Below are positions 13,217 through 25,775 of a stretch of 64,000 bases of DNA, in pieces. How positions within the stretch are numbered: the stretch's first letter is position 1; each line of letters opens with the position of its first letter. Position numbers and translations under genes: made by a program. The stretch comes from Edaphochlamys debaryana (Eukaryota > Chlorophyta > Chlorophyceae > Chlamydomonadales), in the NCBI GenBank assembly GCA_016858145.1, contig JAEHOE010000050.1, positions 372,001 to 436,000 on the forward strand, read 5' to 3'. A model generated the notes under the pieces. It made no database searches, was not told the DNA's origin, and saw only the letters and a program-made list of their open reading frames with translations.

Positions 13217-14779
13217 GCGGATGTCTTCAATGGCGGCCGCCTGGGGCGCCCCTCCGTGCGAGCACGAGGGCGCTTCCGGACTGGCGCTGTTCTGGCGCAC
13301 TGCAGCAGGGCTGCGTGCGCGGATGGCACGGGCCGTTGCTGTTGGATGGACCGAGGTCAGGAGTCTGGCGGTGTAAGGAGGGACTCGATGTGGGGGCTGC
13401 TCTGCTGGGGCTAATGGGAACACGCTGTCGCGGGGGCTGGAGCGACGAGGGACATGTAGGCTGGCGCGCATGCGCTGATGGTGTCGAGGGGGAGTGCCGA
13501 GAGGGGCAGTGGCGGGGGTCTGGCGCCTGCGGGCCTTTTTCCAGGGCATCGGTGCGCGCTCTGAGGCGCCCACGAGCTTCCGCCTACTGCCCGCTCTGTA
13601 AGAAGCAAAAGCGCGAGGAGCTTGCAAGCACTACCTGGTCCCATCTCCATGCGGGAACAGTCATGCAGACCCCGCTGTGGGGCAAGCCTGTTCATCTGTG
13701 CTGCGTAGCCCAGCAACAACTCCTTGGCTGGCAACTCTGCAGAGCTTTGGAGGACCGCAATATGAGGGACGGAGACCTGATGAGAGAACGGGCCGGTGTG
13801 GGCCCTGGGCCCTCAGGGCGTAGCTCACACATGCTCGGTCCTCATGATGAAGGGAGGCCGCAGTGCTTGGTCTTCACTCCTCAGCGCCTGGCCTCAAGCG
13901 GCCGTCCAGCCTGCCCCTGCAGCCCCACTACGCGCATGCTGGGCCGAATCTTCCCATGCCGACGCCAGCGGCAGCCGAGCCTGATGGTGCCGGGCACGAG
14001 CACTGATATGGCCACGAGAGCCCGGTCCCCGAACCCGGTTTCTCGAATGGTGCTGCAACCTGAGGCGCACCCTTAGGCTCACTGACACGTGCACGCTGCA
14101 TGCGTGCTTAGTTACGCTCTCATAGCTCCTCCAGCAGGGCACATGGAAGGTCTTGCATGCGTTGGGCAAGCTAGCGGGCACAAGTTTATGGGCCTGAACC
14201 CTGCGACAACGCAAGACGAAGCTGCAAAAGCGGCGCTAGACGCGGAGCTGAAGTGGGCTGAAGGCTGCGCTGAATACGGTAGTGACAGGGAGCTCGCGTG
14301 CTCGTTAGTAGGCCGGGGGGCACGAGGGCACGAGGCACACCACGGAGCGCTTGCACAGCATTGAAGAACCGGCGTTGCCGTTGGGGCACACGCCGTGGCA
14401 GACCCGACCGGCCAGCTCGCCCATCCAGGCTTGGGGGTGCTGATTCCCGCTGAGGGACGAATCACGAAGCAGCCCCGGACCCGGCCAGGTTCGCGAGATT
14501 ACGACCGCTCCTCCTCAGCGCGCCACAACCCTTGCCACACCGCTTCTTGCCCGCCCCGCCCTGACACCGCCCCACCGCCCAGACGCCGCCCACACACGCG
14601 TGCGTGTCCGTAACGACTGGTGGGAAGGCGTGTCAGGCCCGCCCCGACCATGCTCTCGGCCTAGGCGCCGCTTATTGAGCCAGTCGCCCGGTCACGCAAG
14701 CAACATGGCGGCCATACGCGAGATCATGGCCACACGCGGCGCCCCGACCCCGCGAAGGGCGTGTTGGCGCCGGCGGCCC
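13217..14779. other. Convergent intergenic region (S13 / TRAF gene 3' ends)
   Basis: About 1.56 kb between two convergent genes; it should hold both 3' UTRs. An open stretch at 14178-14300 (+) reads GHKFMGLNPATTQDEAAKAA and an acidic helix, which looks coding-like but has no supported exon context. I found no TGTAA on the minus strand for the TRAF gene. Confidence 0.4.
13372..13376 (+). terminator. TGTAA polyadenylation signal for plastid S13 gene
   Basis: TGTAA, the usual poly(A) signal of chlamydomonadalean algae, lies 156 nt after the stop codon. A second TGTAA at 13597-13601 could serve as a distal site. Confidence 0.6.
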
Positions 14780-17700
14780 TCACTCGGTGAGCAGGTCATC
14801 GATCATGTTGATGTGCGCGAAGTCCTCCAGGCCCGGCGAGTCCAGCTGTGTGGAGGCGCCCATGCGCTGCTGCGAGGGGAGGGAGGGCGGAGGGCGGGGC
14901 AGGGGGAGACCGTTAGGCCGGGGACAACAGTCCAAGTGTGGTGCCGGTCAGTCATTCCGATCTAAGACTGGCAGAGGAAGGAGCCATAAGAGATAGAGCA
15001 CAGTGCAGGGGTCGGGTATTGACAAAGGGCCGCTACTGGTGCGAGGCCGCGCCAGGGGTCTCACCTTGGCTGCGGCGGCGGACTGGGGCACAGACGTGGG
15101 TGTGCTGAAGGCCGCGAGGCCCGCCCTCTGCGCCTGCTGCATCATGATGCGCGCACTCGTGGCTCCGAAACCGCCGTCAGCCGCGGACGCGTTGACAGCG
15201 GCCGCCATCTGGCGGGCCGCCGCGGCCGCCGCCGCCGCCGAGGAGGAGCTGTCGTCCAGACGCTTGCCCTGGGCCCCAGGGGCCTGGCTGGGGCTGACCG
15301 GGGCCAGCATGGGCCCAGCCGCGGCGCCGCTCGCCTGCTGACCCGAAGCTCCCAACACGCCCGCCGCCGCGTTGCGGTACGACGGCAGCCCGTCCGAGGA
15401 CCCCGTGCTACCCGAGTGCAGCACGCCCGCCATGCCGTTGGCGCCCCCGCCAACCGCCGCCGCCGAGCCGGCGGCGGCGGCGGCGGAGCTTGCAACCGAC
15501 TGCGGCATGTACGGCGCCGGCGCCCCCGAGGCCTTGCCGGCGCCGCTGGACCCTGCCGCCGCGTCCAGGCCCGACGGCCGAGCCCGGCCGTTGGCCGTCC
15601 CTGGCGCTACCGCCAACTGGTGGGGTGCGAGCTGGGCGTAGGGCCCCGGCCCCGCGGCCGAGGGCAGCGTGGCCGATGTCGAGCGCTGCATCATGGGGGC
15701 GCCCTGGTCGCCGCCGGAGCCGCTTGCCGCCGCAGCAGCGCTGCCTGTCCCGGACGCGTGGTGCGCCGCCGCCTCGGCCCCGTGCTGCGGCCCCCCTCGC
15801 CCGGCCGAGGCCGCCGCTGCCGTCGCAGCAGACGCCTGCGTCGTGCCGCTGGCGGAACGCGCAGGCAGGGCCACACCCGCGTGTAGCATGGCGGAGGGGT
15901 CGTGGCCGGCGGCGGCAGCGGCTGCCGCCGCCGCCACGGGCTGCAAGCGCCGGACCGCCGCCGCAGCCGCCGACGCGGCCGCGGCGGGGATTGCGGAGGC
16001 TGGGATGGGCTCGGGCCGCTGGCCGGGCTCCTTGGGGCCGTTAGCGGAGGAGTGGTCTGCTTTCCCGCTGCTGCGTTCGGAGTCGGGCCGCGATGCAGCT
16101 GACCCCGCCGCCGCCGGCCCGTTCTCCGCCACGGCCTCGCGGCCCTGCGTCGCCGCCACGTCGCTGGCCGCCGCCCCGCTGCCGCTGCTGGCCCCGCTGC
16201 TGCCAGCCCGCCCTGCGGACGCCGCTGCCGCCGCCGCCTGCGCCTGTGCCAACGCCGCGCTCGCGGCGCCCTCACGTGCCCGCGCCTCCGCCACCTGCGC
16301 CTCCGCCCCTGCCGCCGTCGCTGCTGCGTGTTGCTGCAGCTCCGAGACCTGACCCCGCAGCGCCAGCACTTCGGCGTCTCGCTCTGCCAGCAGCTTCTGC
16401 AGCTGGGACACCTGCGCCCGGAGGATGGTCACCTCCTCCTCCAGCGCCGCACGGCCCTCGCTCTCGCTCTCGCTGAGCGCCCCCGCGCCGGCCCCGCCCG
16501 CGCCGCTGCTCCCCGACGGCCCCCCGTCCGCGTCCTCCTCGCCCTCGCCGCTGCTGTCCGTGGCCCCCGTCGCCTGGTTCACGGTCCCGACCTCCTCGGA
16601 GCCGCTCTCGCTCTCGTCCGAAGCATCGACCAGCGGGGGCCGGTCGGGGTGGCTCGAGATGCCGCCACTGGCTGCGGCTGCCGCCGCCGCCCCTGAGGAT
16701 GCGGCCTCCGCGGCCGCTGCTGACCCAGCCCACCCAGAGGAGGCCGCCGAGGGCGCCGCTTGCTGCAGCGGCTGCGCCCGGCCCGATCCTGCCTGCGCCT
16801 GCTGTGCCGCCGCCTGCGGTTGCGCCTGCGACTGGGGCTGCGCGGCGGCCTGGGGCTGCCCGGATGGCCCGCTGCTGCTGGAGCCCTGCCGGGCCCGGGA
16901 CTGCTGCCCCTGCGCCTGCTGTGCCTGCTGCTGTGCCACCGCCGCCTGCTGGTGTTGGTGCTGCGCCTGCTGTGCCTGCTGCGCGGCACGCCGGTCATCG
17001 CGCGTCTGCTTGCCCTTGCGGGACTGTGCCTGCACCTGCGCCTGCTGCGCGCCGGCCGGCTGGGGCTGCGTCTGCGCCTCCTCCAACCTGCCGGGGGAGC
17101 ACAGCAGTGGCAACATACACGCGCAATCGTTACGACGGACATTGCGAGCCTCCCGCACAGCCGTGGTGGCACAGCCGTGGTGGCACAGGCCCGGGGATGT
17201 GCGGCTGCGGCCCCTCCAGAAGCCCCGAAGAGACCGGCGCGAAGCGCACCCCCCACCTACCGCTTCTTTTCCGCCTCTTTGGCCTTGCGCTCCGCCTCCC
17301 GCCGCGCCTCGTCCTCCCGCGCCCTGCGCTCCGCCTCCTCCGCCTCCCGCTTCTGCTTCTCCGCCTCCTTCTTCTGTTTGAGCTTCTCCTGCGGGCATAT
17401 GGCGTGGCGTGGATGGGCATGGCGGGTGAGGAAACTGGCCCAGGCACAGGGCACACGCCGACCCAGATCGTGAAACGCCACCGCAAGTTTCAGCGCTGCC
17501 GCATCTACCACCCCCAGGCGGTGTGTCAGCCTCCTCCACCCCGCCACAGCAGCGCTCTCCGCCGCGGTTACGACACGCCCCGCTTACACAAGCCGCCCTC
17601 CACACGCCCTTCCGCCCCCGACCCACCTTCTTCTTGGCCTTCTTCTCCTTGTCCGCCATGGCCTTGGCCTGCGCCTTGCTCTCCTCCAGCCGCGCCATCT

Positions 17701-20700
17701 CAAACTCCTCCGCGATCAGCTGGTCCTGGCGCTTGAGCGCCTCGGCCTCGCGGTACGCGATCTCCAGCTTTTCGCAGAAGATGTGTGCGATGACGAACAT
17801 CTCGATCGTGCGCCGCCCCAGCTCCGCCAGCCGCTTCTCGTCCCGCTCGATCGAGTCGCGGCGGCCGTCGTCGCCGTCCTGCCCCGAGCGCAGCGTCAGC
17901 CCGTCGTTGGGCTGCAGCGCCTGCAGAAGCGGGGGCGTGGGGAATGGGACGGAGGTCAAACTGGATGATAGAGCGTGCGCGCTTGCGGGTAGGAGAACAG
18001 GACGTCGGTACCGTATCCTCAAGCGGCATTTTGCACACATGCGCACCCGGCACTCCGACCCGCGACCGCGCCAACCCAGCCGGGCCCCGACCCCCCGTAA
18101 CCCAGCCTGCCTTGGAGTCGTCCTTGGCAGCGGGGATGAAGTCCTTTTGCACGCGCTCCGCGATCTCCGCCAGGTCGCCGCACAGCGTGAAGGTGCTGCG
18201 CTCCGCCTTGATGAGCACGATGGGCGCATTGTCCGAGCTCTTGCCCTGCGGGGGAGGGCGGGGCGCAGGGGTGTTTGGAGCCGAGCGGGATCGGGGCGAA
18301 GGGGAGGGAGAGCAGTGCAGTTTGGTCGTTGGTGATGGGGGTTGGCACGAAGGGCAGGCCGTTGGGGACGCCAGCGCAAGGCTAGAGGGGCTGAGGGGCT
18401 GAGGCTGTCCGGCCGGCAAACTGAGCTGAACGGCTAAAAGGGATAGCCGTACAGAGTACCCCAGACGGTGGTGTCTGCTATGGCGTAACTATGACTCCAT
18501 CAGCGCCTATACACACGTGCGTAAGCACCAGGCGCCGAGGTCTCAGGTTACGCATGAGAGCGTGAGCGCCAGTGCTCGCTCGTAGTGTGCGAAGTCGTGG
18601 CAGGACAGCGAGATGTCAACCCGGCATTGAGGCTAGTCAGCGTGGGTGCCAGCTTGTAGCGGTACCCCGGGTTGGGCGGTACTTTGGCACAGTTATGACT
18701 CCTGACACTCCATGCCGGCGCGAAAAACGCCCAGAGCGCGGATCTTGCCTGTGCTGGCAGCATGCATCCCGCACGGGGATTGCCGTCAGTCCTGCCTGCA
18801 GCTGCCCCTATCAAGCCCCGTTAGATAGTCCCGCCTGACGTCGGGACGTGCGGCCACAACGTGGCTTAACATTGGAGGCTGCAGCTGGCACCCAAGCGCC
18901 CTGCAAGATCCCGACCACCGTTCCAAGCAGCTCCAGCCACGTGCCGAGCGGTTTCGGCCGACCCAGAACATCCGGCCTCCACCGCAGAACCCGGCCGCCC
19001 AGTGCCGCTCCATACTGCGCAGCCCATGCCGTACCTCGAGCCACGTGCGGCTGTGCTCCTCGATCTGCTTGCAGCCGCTGTACAGCGCGTCCATGACCAG
19101 CGTGGAGGTCACCTCCTTCTCGTTGAAGAACTGCTTCACCACGGCCTGCGGGTGCCAGGGCCAGGAGAGGGGCAACACGGGGCTCAGTCGGCGAGGGAGG
19201 CGGCAACCCGCTCCGCGGCCACGGTCTGCGGCCCAGAGGCTGAGGCTCGGTCAATGCCCGCGCCTTTAGTGGCCGGGAGCGAGAGTAGGGCACGACCGGA
19301 TGGGATGGGCCAGGCCACAACGGGTCTCCACCAGCACTCCGGACTCCGCAGCCGCCGCAGCAGGGACACGAGCGTCTTCTGACCGCAGGAGACGCGGCTG
19401 CGGGGTACGTCTGTGCTCCCCTGGCCATGTCCCGCAGTCCATCCCTCGCACACCGGGGCTTGTCAGCGCGCCCCAGCCCCCGGCTTCCTCACTCTCCTGG
19501 CTCCTTTCCCGGCGGAGCGCACAGCGCTTCGCTTCCCACTCCTCGCCCTCCTCCGGCCGCGCACCTTGAGGATGACCTCCCCCTTATCCGTCAGGTATTT
19601 CCGCTGCTGCTCCGGGGTGAGGGAGCCCCAGAAGTGCCGGAACGAGGGCGCCTCGTCCCGCGCCCAGCTCAGCCGCGCCTTCTTGTCCTCGCAGAACCGC
19701 CGGCAGATGCCCTCCACGTTGGTGAGGTACACCCGCACCAGCTCCCGCCGGTATTGCGGGTCCAGGCAGCGGAAGGGCTTGCTGGGCTTGTCCCTGCAGG
19801 GTGACAGGCCGCGAGGTGAGGGCGCAAGACGTGAGGGCGGGGCTCGCCCAGCCGCTGCGGGCAATAGAGCGGGTGCCACCCCCAGATACCCGGCCCCTCA
19901 ACGTGGACCCAGCCGGGCCTGCTGGAACCTCCCCTGCCCCCCGCCCGTCGATAGCCTGCTTACAGGATGACTTGCACCTGCGCCTTGATGACCAGCGTGT
20001 CCGCGACCGTAAACCCGTCGAGGACTTTCGACAGCTCCATGAACTTCTTCCAGCCCCAGTCGTGCTCCTTTTTGCAGAACCGGTGCAGAGTGTCTGCGGT
20101 CCGGGCCGCGGCGTCGCGGTCAGCCCCGAAAGCGCTGTGGCAGTTTGGCGGGAGTGCGGATGGCCCCGCGTTCTCACCCGAGTACTTGGACTTTTTGGGG
20201 TCCTTGTTCACGACCGCTATCGTGAACTGTGCGAAGTGGCTCCAGCCTGTGAACACAACGCGAAAGGCGTGAGCCGGGCCTCGGCATTGCCGGCGCGAGA
20301 CTTGTCCGCACCTGGCAGCAGCTTGTCGTAGTCCGCGACACACAGGAACAGCGACAAGTGGTTGCATACGTCGCATCCTTGCGGATAGACGAGGATGTAC
20401 CTGCGCAGGCGGGGAGGAGAGCTCGCTGGGCAAGCCCTAAGAAGCGCGGGACCTCGCCGGCTGCGCTCACCACTTGTAGTTCCCCACGTCGAAGACGTTG
20501 CTCCGCAGCTCCCGCTTGCTGATTTCCGAGAAGTTTTCAATCTTCCAGGTAAACTTGCCATACAGCTCGTGCGGCTTGGGGCCTGCAAGCAGCGTGTTTT
20601 ACCCTGCCTTGAGCCCCCGGAGCTCGCAAAAGGCTCCCCGCCACGCCAGGCTACTGGCTGCCTTCATAACTATGTTCCCCATGCGGCTCGGAGGCCCACC

Positions 20701-20983
20701 GTCGTCGTCATCGTCCAGGAAAGTCGAGGATGTCTCCGCCACGTCCAGGGCAGAGCGGCTGCGCCACTCCAGCATTTCCGGGGTGTCGGGGGTCACCGAC
20801 AAGATGCCTGTCGAAGGTAGAGCGCAGCGTGAGGCGTCCGGGGCTCCAGAGGGAAGCGCAGCACCGAAATCTGCACTTGCCGTCAGCGACGGGGTTCGGT
20901 TTGACGTCCTGCCGGGTACGCTGTCCATTATTCTCGCGTCCCAGCAGTGCCTCAGCTACGGCGGAGCGCCCCAGCGGGGCCAT
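14780..20983 (-). CDS. TRAF/MATH-domain protein, plant TRAF1 (MUSE13/14) type
   Basis: Thirteen exons on minus: 20983-20920, 20807-20700, 20582-20471, 20400-20312, 20246-20178, 20093-19964, 19793-19565, 19145-19035, 18245-18111, 17920-17627, 17388-17261, 17087-15065, 14869-14780 (TGA). The product is 1193 aa. The MATH domain spans about residues 58-190, with near-plant-identical blocks PKPHELYGKFTWKIENF, GCDVCNHLSLFLCVADYDK and WSHFAQFTIAVVNKDPKKSK. Next come the conserved EKEVTSTLVMDALYSG block and ERDEKRLAELGRRTIEMFV, a Lys/Glu coiled coil (about 415-490), then a 674-residue Gln/Ala/Ser-rich disordered exon with an internal coiled coil near 705-775, and a conserved acidic tail (NMIDDLLTE). 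The Arabidopsis relatives are adaptors controlling immune-receptor turnover and ATG6/autophagy; the role in an alga is inferred to be ubiquitin-linked turnover. The intron after exon 9 appears to use a GC donor (AAG|GCAGGC). The start was chosen because the spliced N-terminus (ENNGQ...EWRS) matches the plant pattern. Confidence 0.88.
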
Positions 20984-22706
20984 GGTTGCTAGACTGTCAC
21001 AAAGCGGCAAACATGAAGAACGCTGGCGATCGGTTCGAATAGCGGCTGCAGAGGTCAAGCACAAATATTGCACGGGTGCAGGTTTATAAGGGAGGTAGAA
21101 CAAGGTCTTTGGCGGTGGCCGCGCGGGCAAGCAAGACGGCTTTGCGATGGTGAGCATGACCCGCCAAGACGCCCGTTTGGGTTGCACGACCCGCGACCAC
21201 CCTCGCTTGCCCCGTTAATTAGACAAAGTACTTCAGCTTAGCATATTTTGTCTGGCTGCCAAACGGAGGATGGTCTCCTTGCAGCCGGCGCCGCATGCGC
21301 GCGACTTCGCGGAACCGGCACTCTGCCGAGGGTCGTGCTCCAACGCGACGGGTGCCTGCCATCACTCGTTAGGAGGCCGGGTGGCCGGATGAGGGGCGCT
21401 CACGCGCACCAGGGGGTCCACCGGCGGGACATCCTCGGCGGTTGGCACGTCGACCGCGTCGACGGAGGCTGACGGTGACCCGCCTTTCTTGCCCAAGCGT
21501 GCTCCATGTTGTCACACCCACCAAGCCTCTTGTGCAGGGCTGGTAGGAGGGCAGGAGCAAGGGCAGCACCCCAACTCCAGAAGAAGAAGAGCAGCTGCAC
21601 GGCCGAGCACAGCTGCACGGTCCGTACAAGACTCTCCCCAGTACCCGCACCGCCACGCCCTGCCATTTCCCGTGCAAGCTCCCCGCACACGTTCAGACTT
21701 CAGAGCTGGCCACCGACGGGGCATTGCAGGAAATTGCAGCCTGTCCGCCTTGCTATCGTACCGTTGGGCGTGGGCTCCAGGGTTAGAAGTCATCGGCTCC
21801 AGGGTGACGGCTGGTGTGCCACCATAGCTGGCGATGGGGACACCCTTCCGCGAGGCGGGGCCCCTGGGAGCTGCATGGCCTAGGCTGCAGGAGACCCCTG
21901 TACGGAAGTCACACCCGGCTGGTGGACCGGCGTTGGTGCTCGAGGAGCGTGACCTTCTAGCGCCCTCCTCACCCCCAGCTAGAGCCAAGCGTGCCATCGT
22001 GCTCTGCGCTGCATTGCGCTTTGCTGCTAACCCCCAACTATTGCCGGCCACCCTAGCGTGCCCGCCCTCAGCTGCATTACCGACTCAATTCTGCGCGTCC
22101 CGCTCCGTGTAGTACTAGGAAGCCTCGCTGCTCGTCTACTGTGCAGAGGCAATGCCCTCCACAGCGACATCAGGCAGGCAGGAGCCCTCACCCCTCAGAC
22201 TAAGCTAGACTTTCTAGCATCGCCGAGTCCCTGTCCTCTTGCCTTTGCGTTTTGTTGATACCGCAGCAGGACTCTACTTTCCAAGGAGTCCAAGGGCGCT
22301 CGACGGAGCCCCCCATCACATGCTTGTGACTAGGCTGCTGGTCCGCTTTCACTGCAGCAGCACTGCGCCGTCCTCGGGTAGTCTGGGCGCACGACCTGCC
22401 TGCCCAGCCTCCGTTGCGAAAAGACACATGGCCCGCTGCCGTTGCTCATGCGCGTAGCAACCGCACCTGCGCTGTTCCAGGCCAGCCAGCCCCAGACCCC
22501 AACTCATCCCTGCCTTCCTGCCGCTGTGCTGAGGTTCGGCTGGCCTGCTGCAGCTCGCCAACCTGCTGCGCCTGCACAGCTCCAATGGCTCGCGCCGATG
22601 TATCCACCGCCGCCGCCAGCCGCGGCCAGAGCTGTCGCCGCGGCAGCAGTGAGGGGGAAGGGACGGAGGGCACGAGGAAACAGGAACGGTATCCCCGGAT
22701 GACACG
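20984..22706. other. Intergenic region upstream of TRAF gene / downstream of L9
   Basis: About 1.7 kb holding the TRAF promoter (right side of its start) and the far 3' flank of L9. It contains one copy of a dispersed 91-93 bp repeat (22067-22157). No supported gene; the open frames present lack domains and splice context. Confidence 0.4.
22067..22157 (+). repeat. Dispersed repeat, copy 1 (91 bp)
   Basis: It begins CTCAGCTGCAT and contains CGCTCCGTGTAGT and CTAG. The same order of matching blocks occurs at 39415-39507 in the same orientation, at roughly 70-75 percent identity by eye. Both copies lie in intergenic DNA. It may be the remnant of a mobile element; no terminal repeats were identified. 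Confidence 0.6.
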
Positions 22707-22711
22707 TTACA
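22707..22711 (-). terminator. TGTAA polyadenylation signal for L9 gene
   Basis: TGTAA on the minus strand (TTACA on plus) about 165 nt after the L9 stop codon, which fits an algal 3' UTR. Confidence 0.65.
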
Positions 22712-22872
22712 CTCTGGCACCGTCAGGCGCCCCACTATCTCCATCTCCGCCCTTCCATCCAGCCCTGGACCGGCCGGCCCCTCAGCCAAGAGCCAGGACG
22801 GCGCCAGTCCTTGGCTCCGGGCCTTGCGGCCTGCCGGTCCTCAGCCCTGGACCAGCGAGGGGTGCTGTGCGC

Positions 22873-24595
22873 TTAGTCCTTGACCAGCAGGCCCTTCTCG
22901 CTGACGTAGATGCCGTCGAGGAACTTGCGGATATCCAGCACGCGCACGCGGCACGACTGGGAGACCAGGGCGGCGGAGCGCGAGACGTTCTCCAGGTCGC
23001 TGCCGGACAGGACCAGCTCGTCCTGCGGGTACAGCGCAAAAGAAGAAGCGGTTCAGTATCGAGCGCATCACACCATAGGTCGACAGAACGAGGTACCAGG
23101 TCACCGAGGAGCAGGCAGGACCCCCAGCGAGCGAGAGGCCAGCCCTGCGTGCGCAGCCATCTCCTGTGCCCAGCCCTAGCCGCTTTAGCCCCACCTTGAC
23201 ACCGTCCGAGCGGGCGATCTTCACGCCGTCAAGCATGTTGACCACGCGCACGCGCTTCTCCCCGAGGAAGTTGCGGATCTCCACCTTCTTGCCCTGGTTC
23301 TCGATGTTGATGTTGATGGGGAAATGGGCATACACCAGGCGCATCTTGTACTCGAAGCCCTGGGGGCGGCGAGGTAAGGCAACGCGAAGGTAAGGCCACG
23401 GCAGCACGCCGACGTGACGAGGGGCTGCGCTTTGGCACGCCGGGCCCGGGGCCCGGCAGCACACGCCGCAGCGCCTGCTGTCATACACCGTCGGCTGAAG
23501 CTGGGCTGGGTACATCGCCGACCCCGTCCCCACAGCCCATGGCGAAGCAGGCTGCGCGGGCAGCGCTGGGCCCAGCCGCTGGGCAGCGCTGCGCCCGCCC
23601 GCGCAGCCGCCGTTGTCGCCAGGCAGCATCACGCCCCGCCAGCACGCTTGGGCTTTTCTAAGGCCGCTCCAAGCTCCTTCCATCCGCGCTGGAAGTGGGC
23701 CTGGCGCTCCGAGCTCAGCGCTGCCGCAGCTCCAGCCGCTGGCTTCCCCCGCCGGCTTTCCCCGAAGCTGGCAGCTCCGCCAGAGCCTGGCCGCAGCTCC
23801 AGACAGCCAACCCAGGTCCCCCGGTCGCCAGCTCCCAGCCGCTCGCGTCCGCTGTGATGAAGCCTGCGTAAGCTCCTTGGAGAGCCCCACACGCTTTTCG
23901 ACAGAGCTCTGCAAGCCCAGCGGCGCCGCCCCGAAGATGCTGGCTCCTGAACGCCTGCAACGCCTGCTCCTTGGCTCCGTGCCCAAGCGGACCGCCGCTG
24001 CTGTGTGCGCGGCAGCGTAGGCTCCGAGTGGGGCTCCAGCAGGAGCTGCGACTCCTCGCAGTGGGGGCCAACCTGGGGGCCCCCCAGACCCAGCCTCCCC
24101 CCCACCCTTCACCCCTTGCACCGCGGCCGCCAAAAATGTATTCCCACATACATACAAAGCCCGCTTGCGAAGTAGCAGCCTCCGCGCCCAGCTGCGCCGC
24201 CTCCCACAGCCACGCGATGTGATCGACGCACCTTGGTCACGCCCGTGAACATGTTCTTGACGTGCGAGCACACGGTGCGGATAGATGCGAGCCGCTTCTT
24301 CTTGCCGAAGTGGCAGTCGACCTGCAGCACCTTGTTGCCGTCCTTGTCCTCCGTGAGGAACATATCGACGGCCAGGTGCTTGAAGTCGCGCGTCAGGGTG
24401 CCGCGGGGCCCCTGCAGCCGAAATTGGGGCGTCCATGAGCCACTGGAGCGGCTGCAAGCTGCTAGAGCGCTCGCGGCGCGCTGGGGCTGAGCATCGCCGG
24501 CGCCGCCGTACCTTCACACGGACCGCCCGGCCCTTGACCTCAATGCTGATCCCCTTAGGGACCGGCAGGGTCCTGGAGGCGAGTAGCAGCTTCAT
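22873..24595 (-). CDS. RPL9: Cytosolic 60S ribosomal protein L9 (uL6)
   Basis: Exons on minus: 24595-24512, 24411-24232, 23359-23195, 23022-22873 (TAA). All are phase 0 and GT-AG, giving 192 aa, the same length as animal RPL9. It begins [15 protein letters not shown] and contains [59 protein letters not shown] and ends [16 protein letters not shown], covering the whole eukaryotic uL6 fold of two repeated alpha/beta units. L9 binds 28S rRNA near the sarcin-ricin loop and the stalk base. The second intron (23360-24231) is unusually long for this gene and rich in GGAGCTG-like words, but I found no convincing hosted small RNA. The gene is divergent from SF3B1. Confidence 0.96.
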
Positions 24596-25775
24596 TTTGG
24601 CGGACCACCGGGAAAAGGGAGAGCCGGCGGAGGGACTCGCGGACTTGGGCTCCCACAATGCAGCTGCATGGGGGCTGCACGACAGAGAAGGCTGCGTCGC
24701 CTCTGCACTCCGCAACCACACCATCTGCCTTTATGTTTGCCTTTGGACGCTTGTATGCAGCGCTAACGCGCGCGAGGGCGCCCGCGAAGTCGCGACCTAC
24801 CATTTCCCTCAGTTCAACGCTCAAGCCAGCATTTTTGCACCATTTGGCTGCTTTAGCGACCCTGGGGCCTGACGATTGGACAATCACCGGGAGCGGCGTT
24901 GTCGGGGCATGCTGGCATGCGCATCCATTGCATGTGAGCGCCAGTCCACAGAGCGACGGGGTGGAGAAACGCCTGAGCGCCTTGCACGATGACGCACTAC
25001 AGGGGCACAGGACGGGGGGTTCGTGGGGGTTCCGCGCTCGACACGCCCGGGGACCTCCGCACCTCCACGCAGAGCCTGCAGCCATCCTGCAGCCATCTCC
25101 CCGTGTCAAACGCCTGCCCTGCCACGGGGCCATTCCGTTTGTGTCAGACTTGCACAATAATGTCATGTGGCTATGTCATGCAGACGCCGGGTGGGGGAGT
25201 GCGGGGGGCAAGGCCGTTGGATGTGGTTGGGAGCCGCGCTCGAGCGTGAGCTTGCAGGTTGAGGTGCGGTAAGCTCGACGCAGCCGCAGCGCCACAGCCA
25301 CGGAGGTTGGGGAGCAAGAGAGGGTAGTCAGCTGATGGTGCGGAGAGCTACGGGGAGGTTGGGGGTGCGTGTGTCCTTTCCGACGAGCCCGGCAGGAGGT
25401 CGGGCGAGGAGGGGAAAGGGGCGAGGCACGCACCGAAGGGGTCCGCCGGCCCTCGGGACGGTGCGGGGCCGCGATTGTATCATCCGCCCGCGCTGTTCTC
25501 TGGTCTGATTTCTGCGCGATAAACCCTCTGCGTGTGAGCTCATTCCGCACTGAGTTTCGCGCAGCCGCATGGAGCACCCAGCTCGCGACCTGGCCACGGA
25601 CTGTTCTTTCACAGAAGCGCGCACCCTAGTCCGCACAATACGTAACACTAGGAAGGCGCAGCTCGTGTTGCGCACCATTTCCTCGCCGGTCCCTCTCTAG
25701 ACGCCTGAGCCTCGAAGAGACCCCCACTAGAGCCAACCGTTACCTATACCCGGCCCTGCGGCCGCAACCGCAGCC
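24596..25775. other. Divergent promoter region L9 / SF3B1
   Basis: 1.18 kb between the divergent starts of two housekeeping genes; it should hold both promoters and 5' UTRs. A 204-codon plus-strand open frame (24658-25272) crosses it but shows no recognisable domain and is probably fortuitous in GC-rich DNA. No clear TATA box for either gene was seen. Confidence 0.45.

Noticed and set aside
14948..18379. A 1143-codon uninterrupted minus-strand frame
   Set aside because: It is the TRAF gene reading straight through several of its introns; the inserted parts lack similarity and carry clear donor and acceptor sites. The spliced model is used instead.
21028..21045. GGTTCGAAT resembling a tRNA B box
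   Set aside because: No matching A box, acceptor stem or cloverleaf could be built around it.
23860..23955. GTGATGA and CTGA spaced like a C/D box snoRNA within the L9 intron
   Set aside because: It lies antisense to the host gene and has no convincing terminal stem or second box pair.
22841..24724. A 627-codon minus-strand frame over the L9 gene
   Set aside because: It includes the L9 introns unspliced; the four-exon model gives exactly the 192-aa family length.
24658..25272. 204-codon plus-strand open frame in the L9/SF3B1 promoter region
   Set aside because: It starts inside the L9 5' region, shows no domain or amino-acid pattern of a real protein, and long chance frames are common at this G+C.
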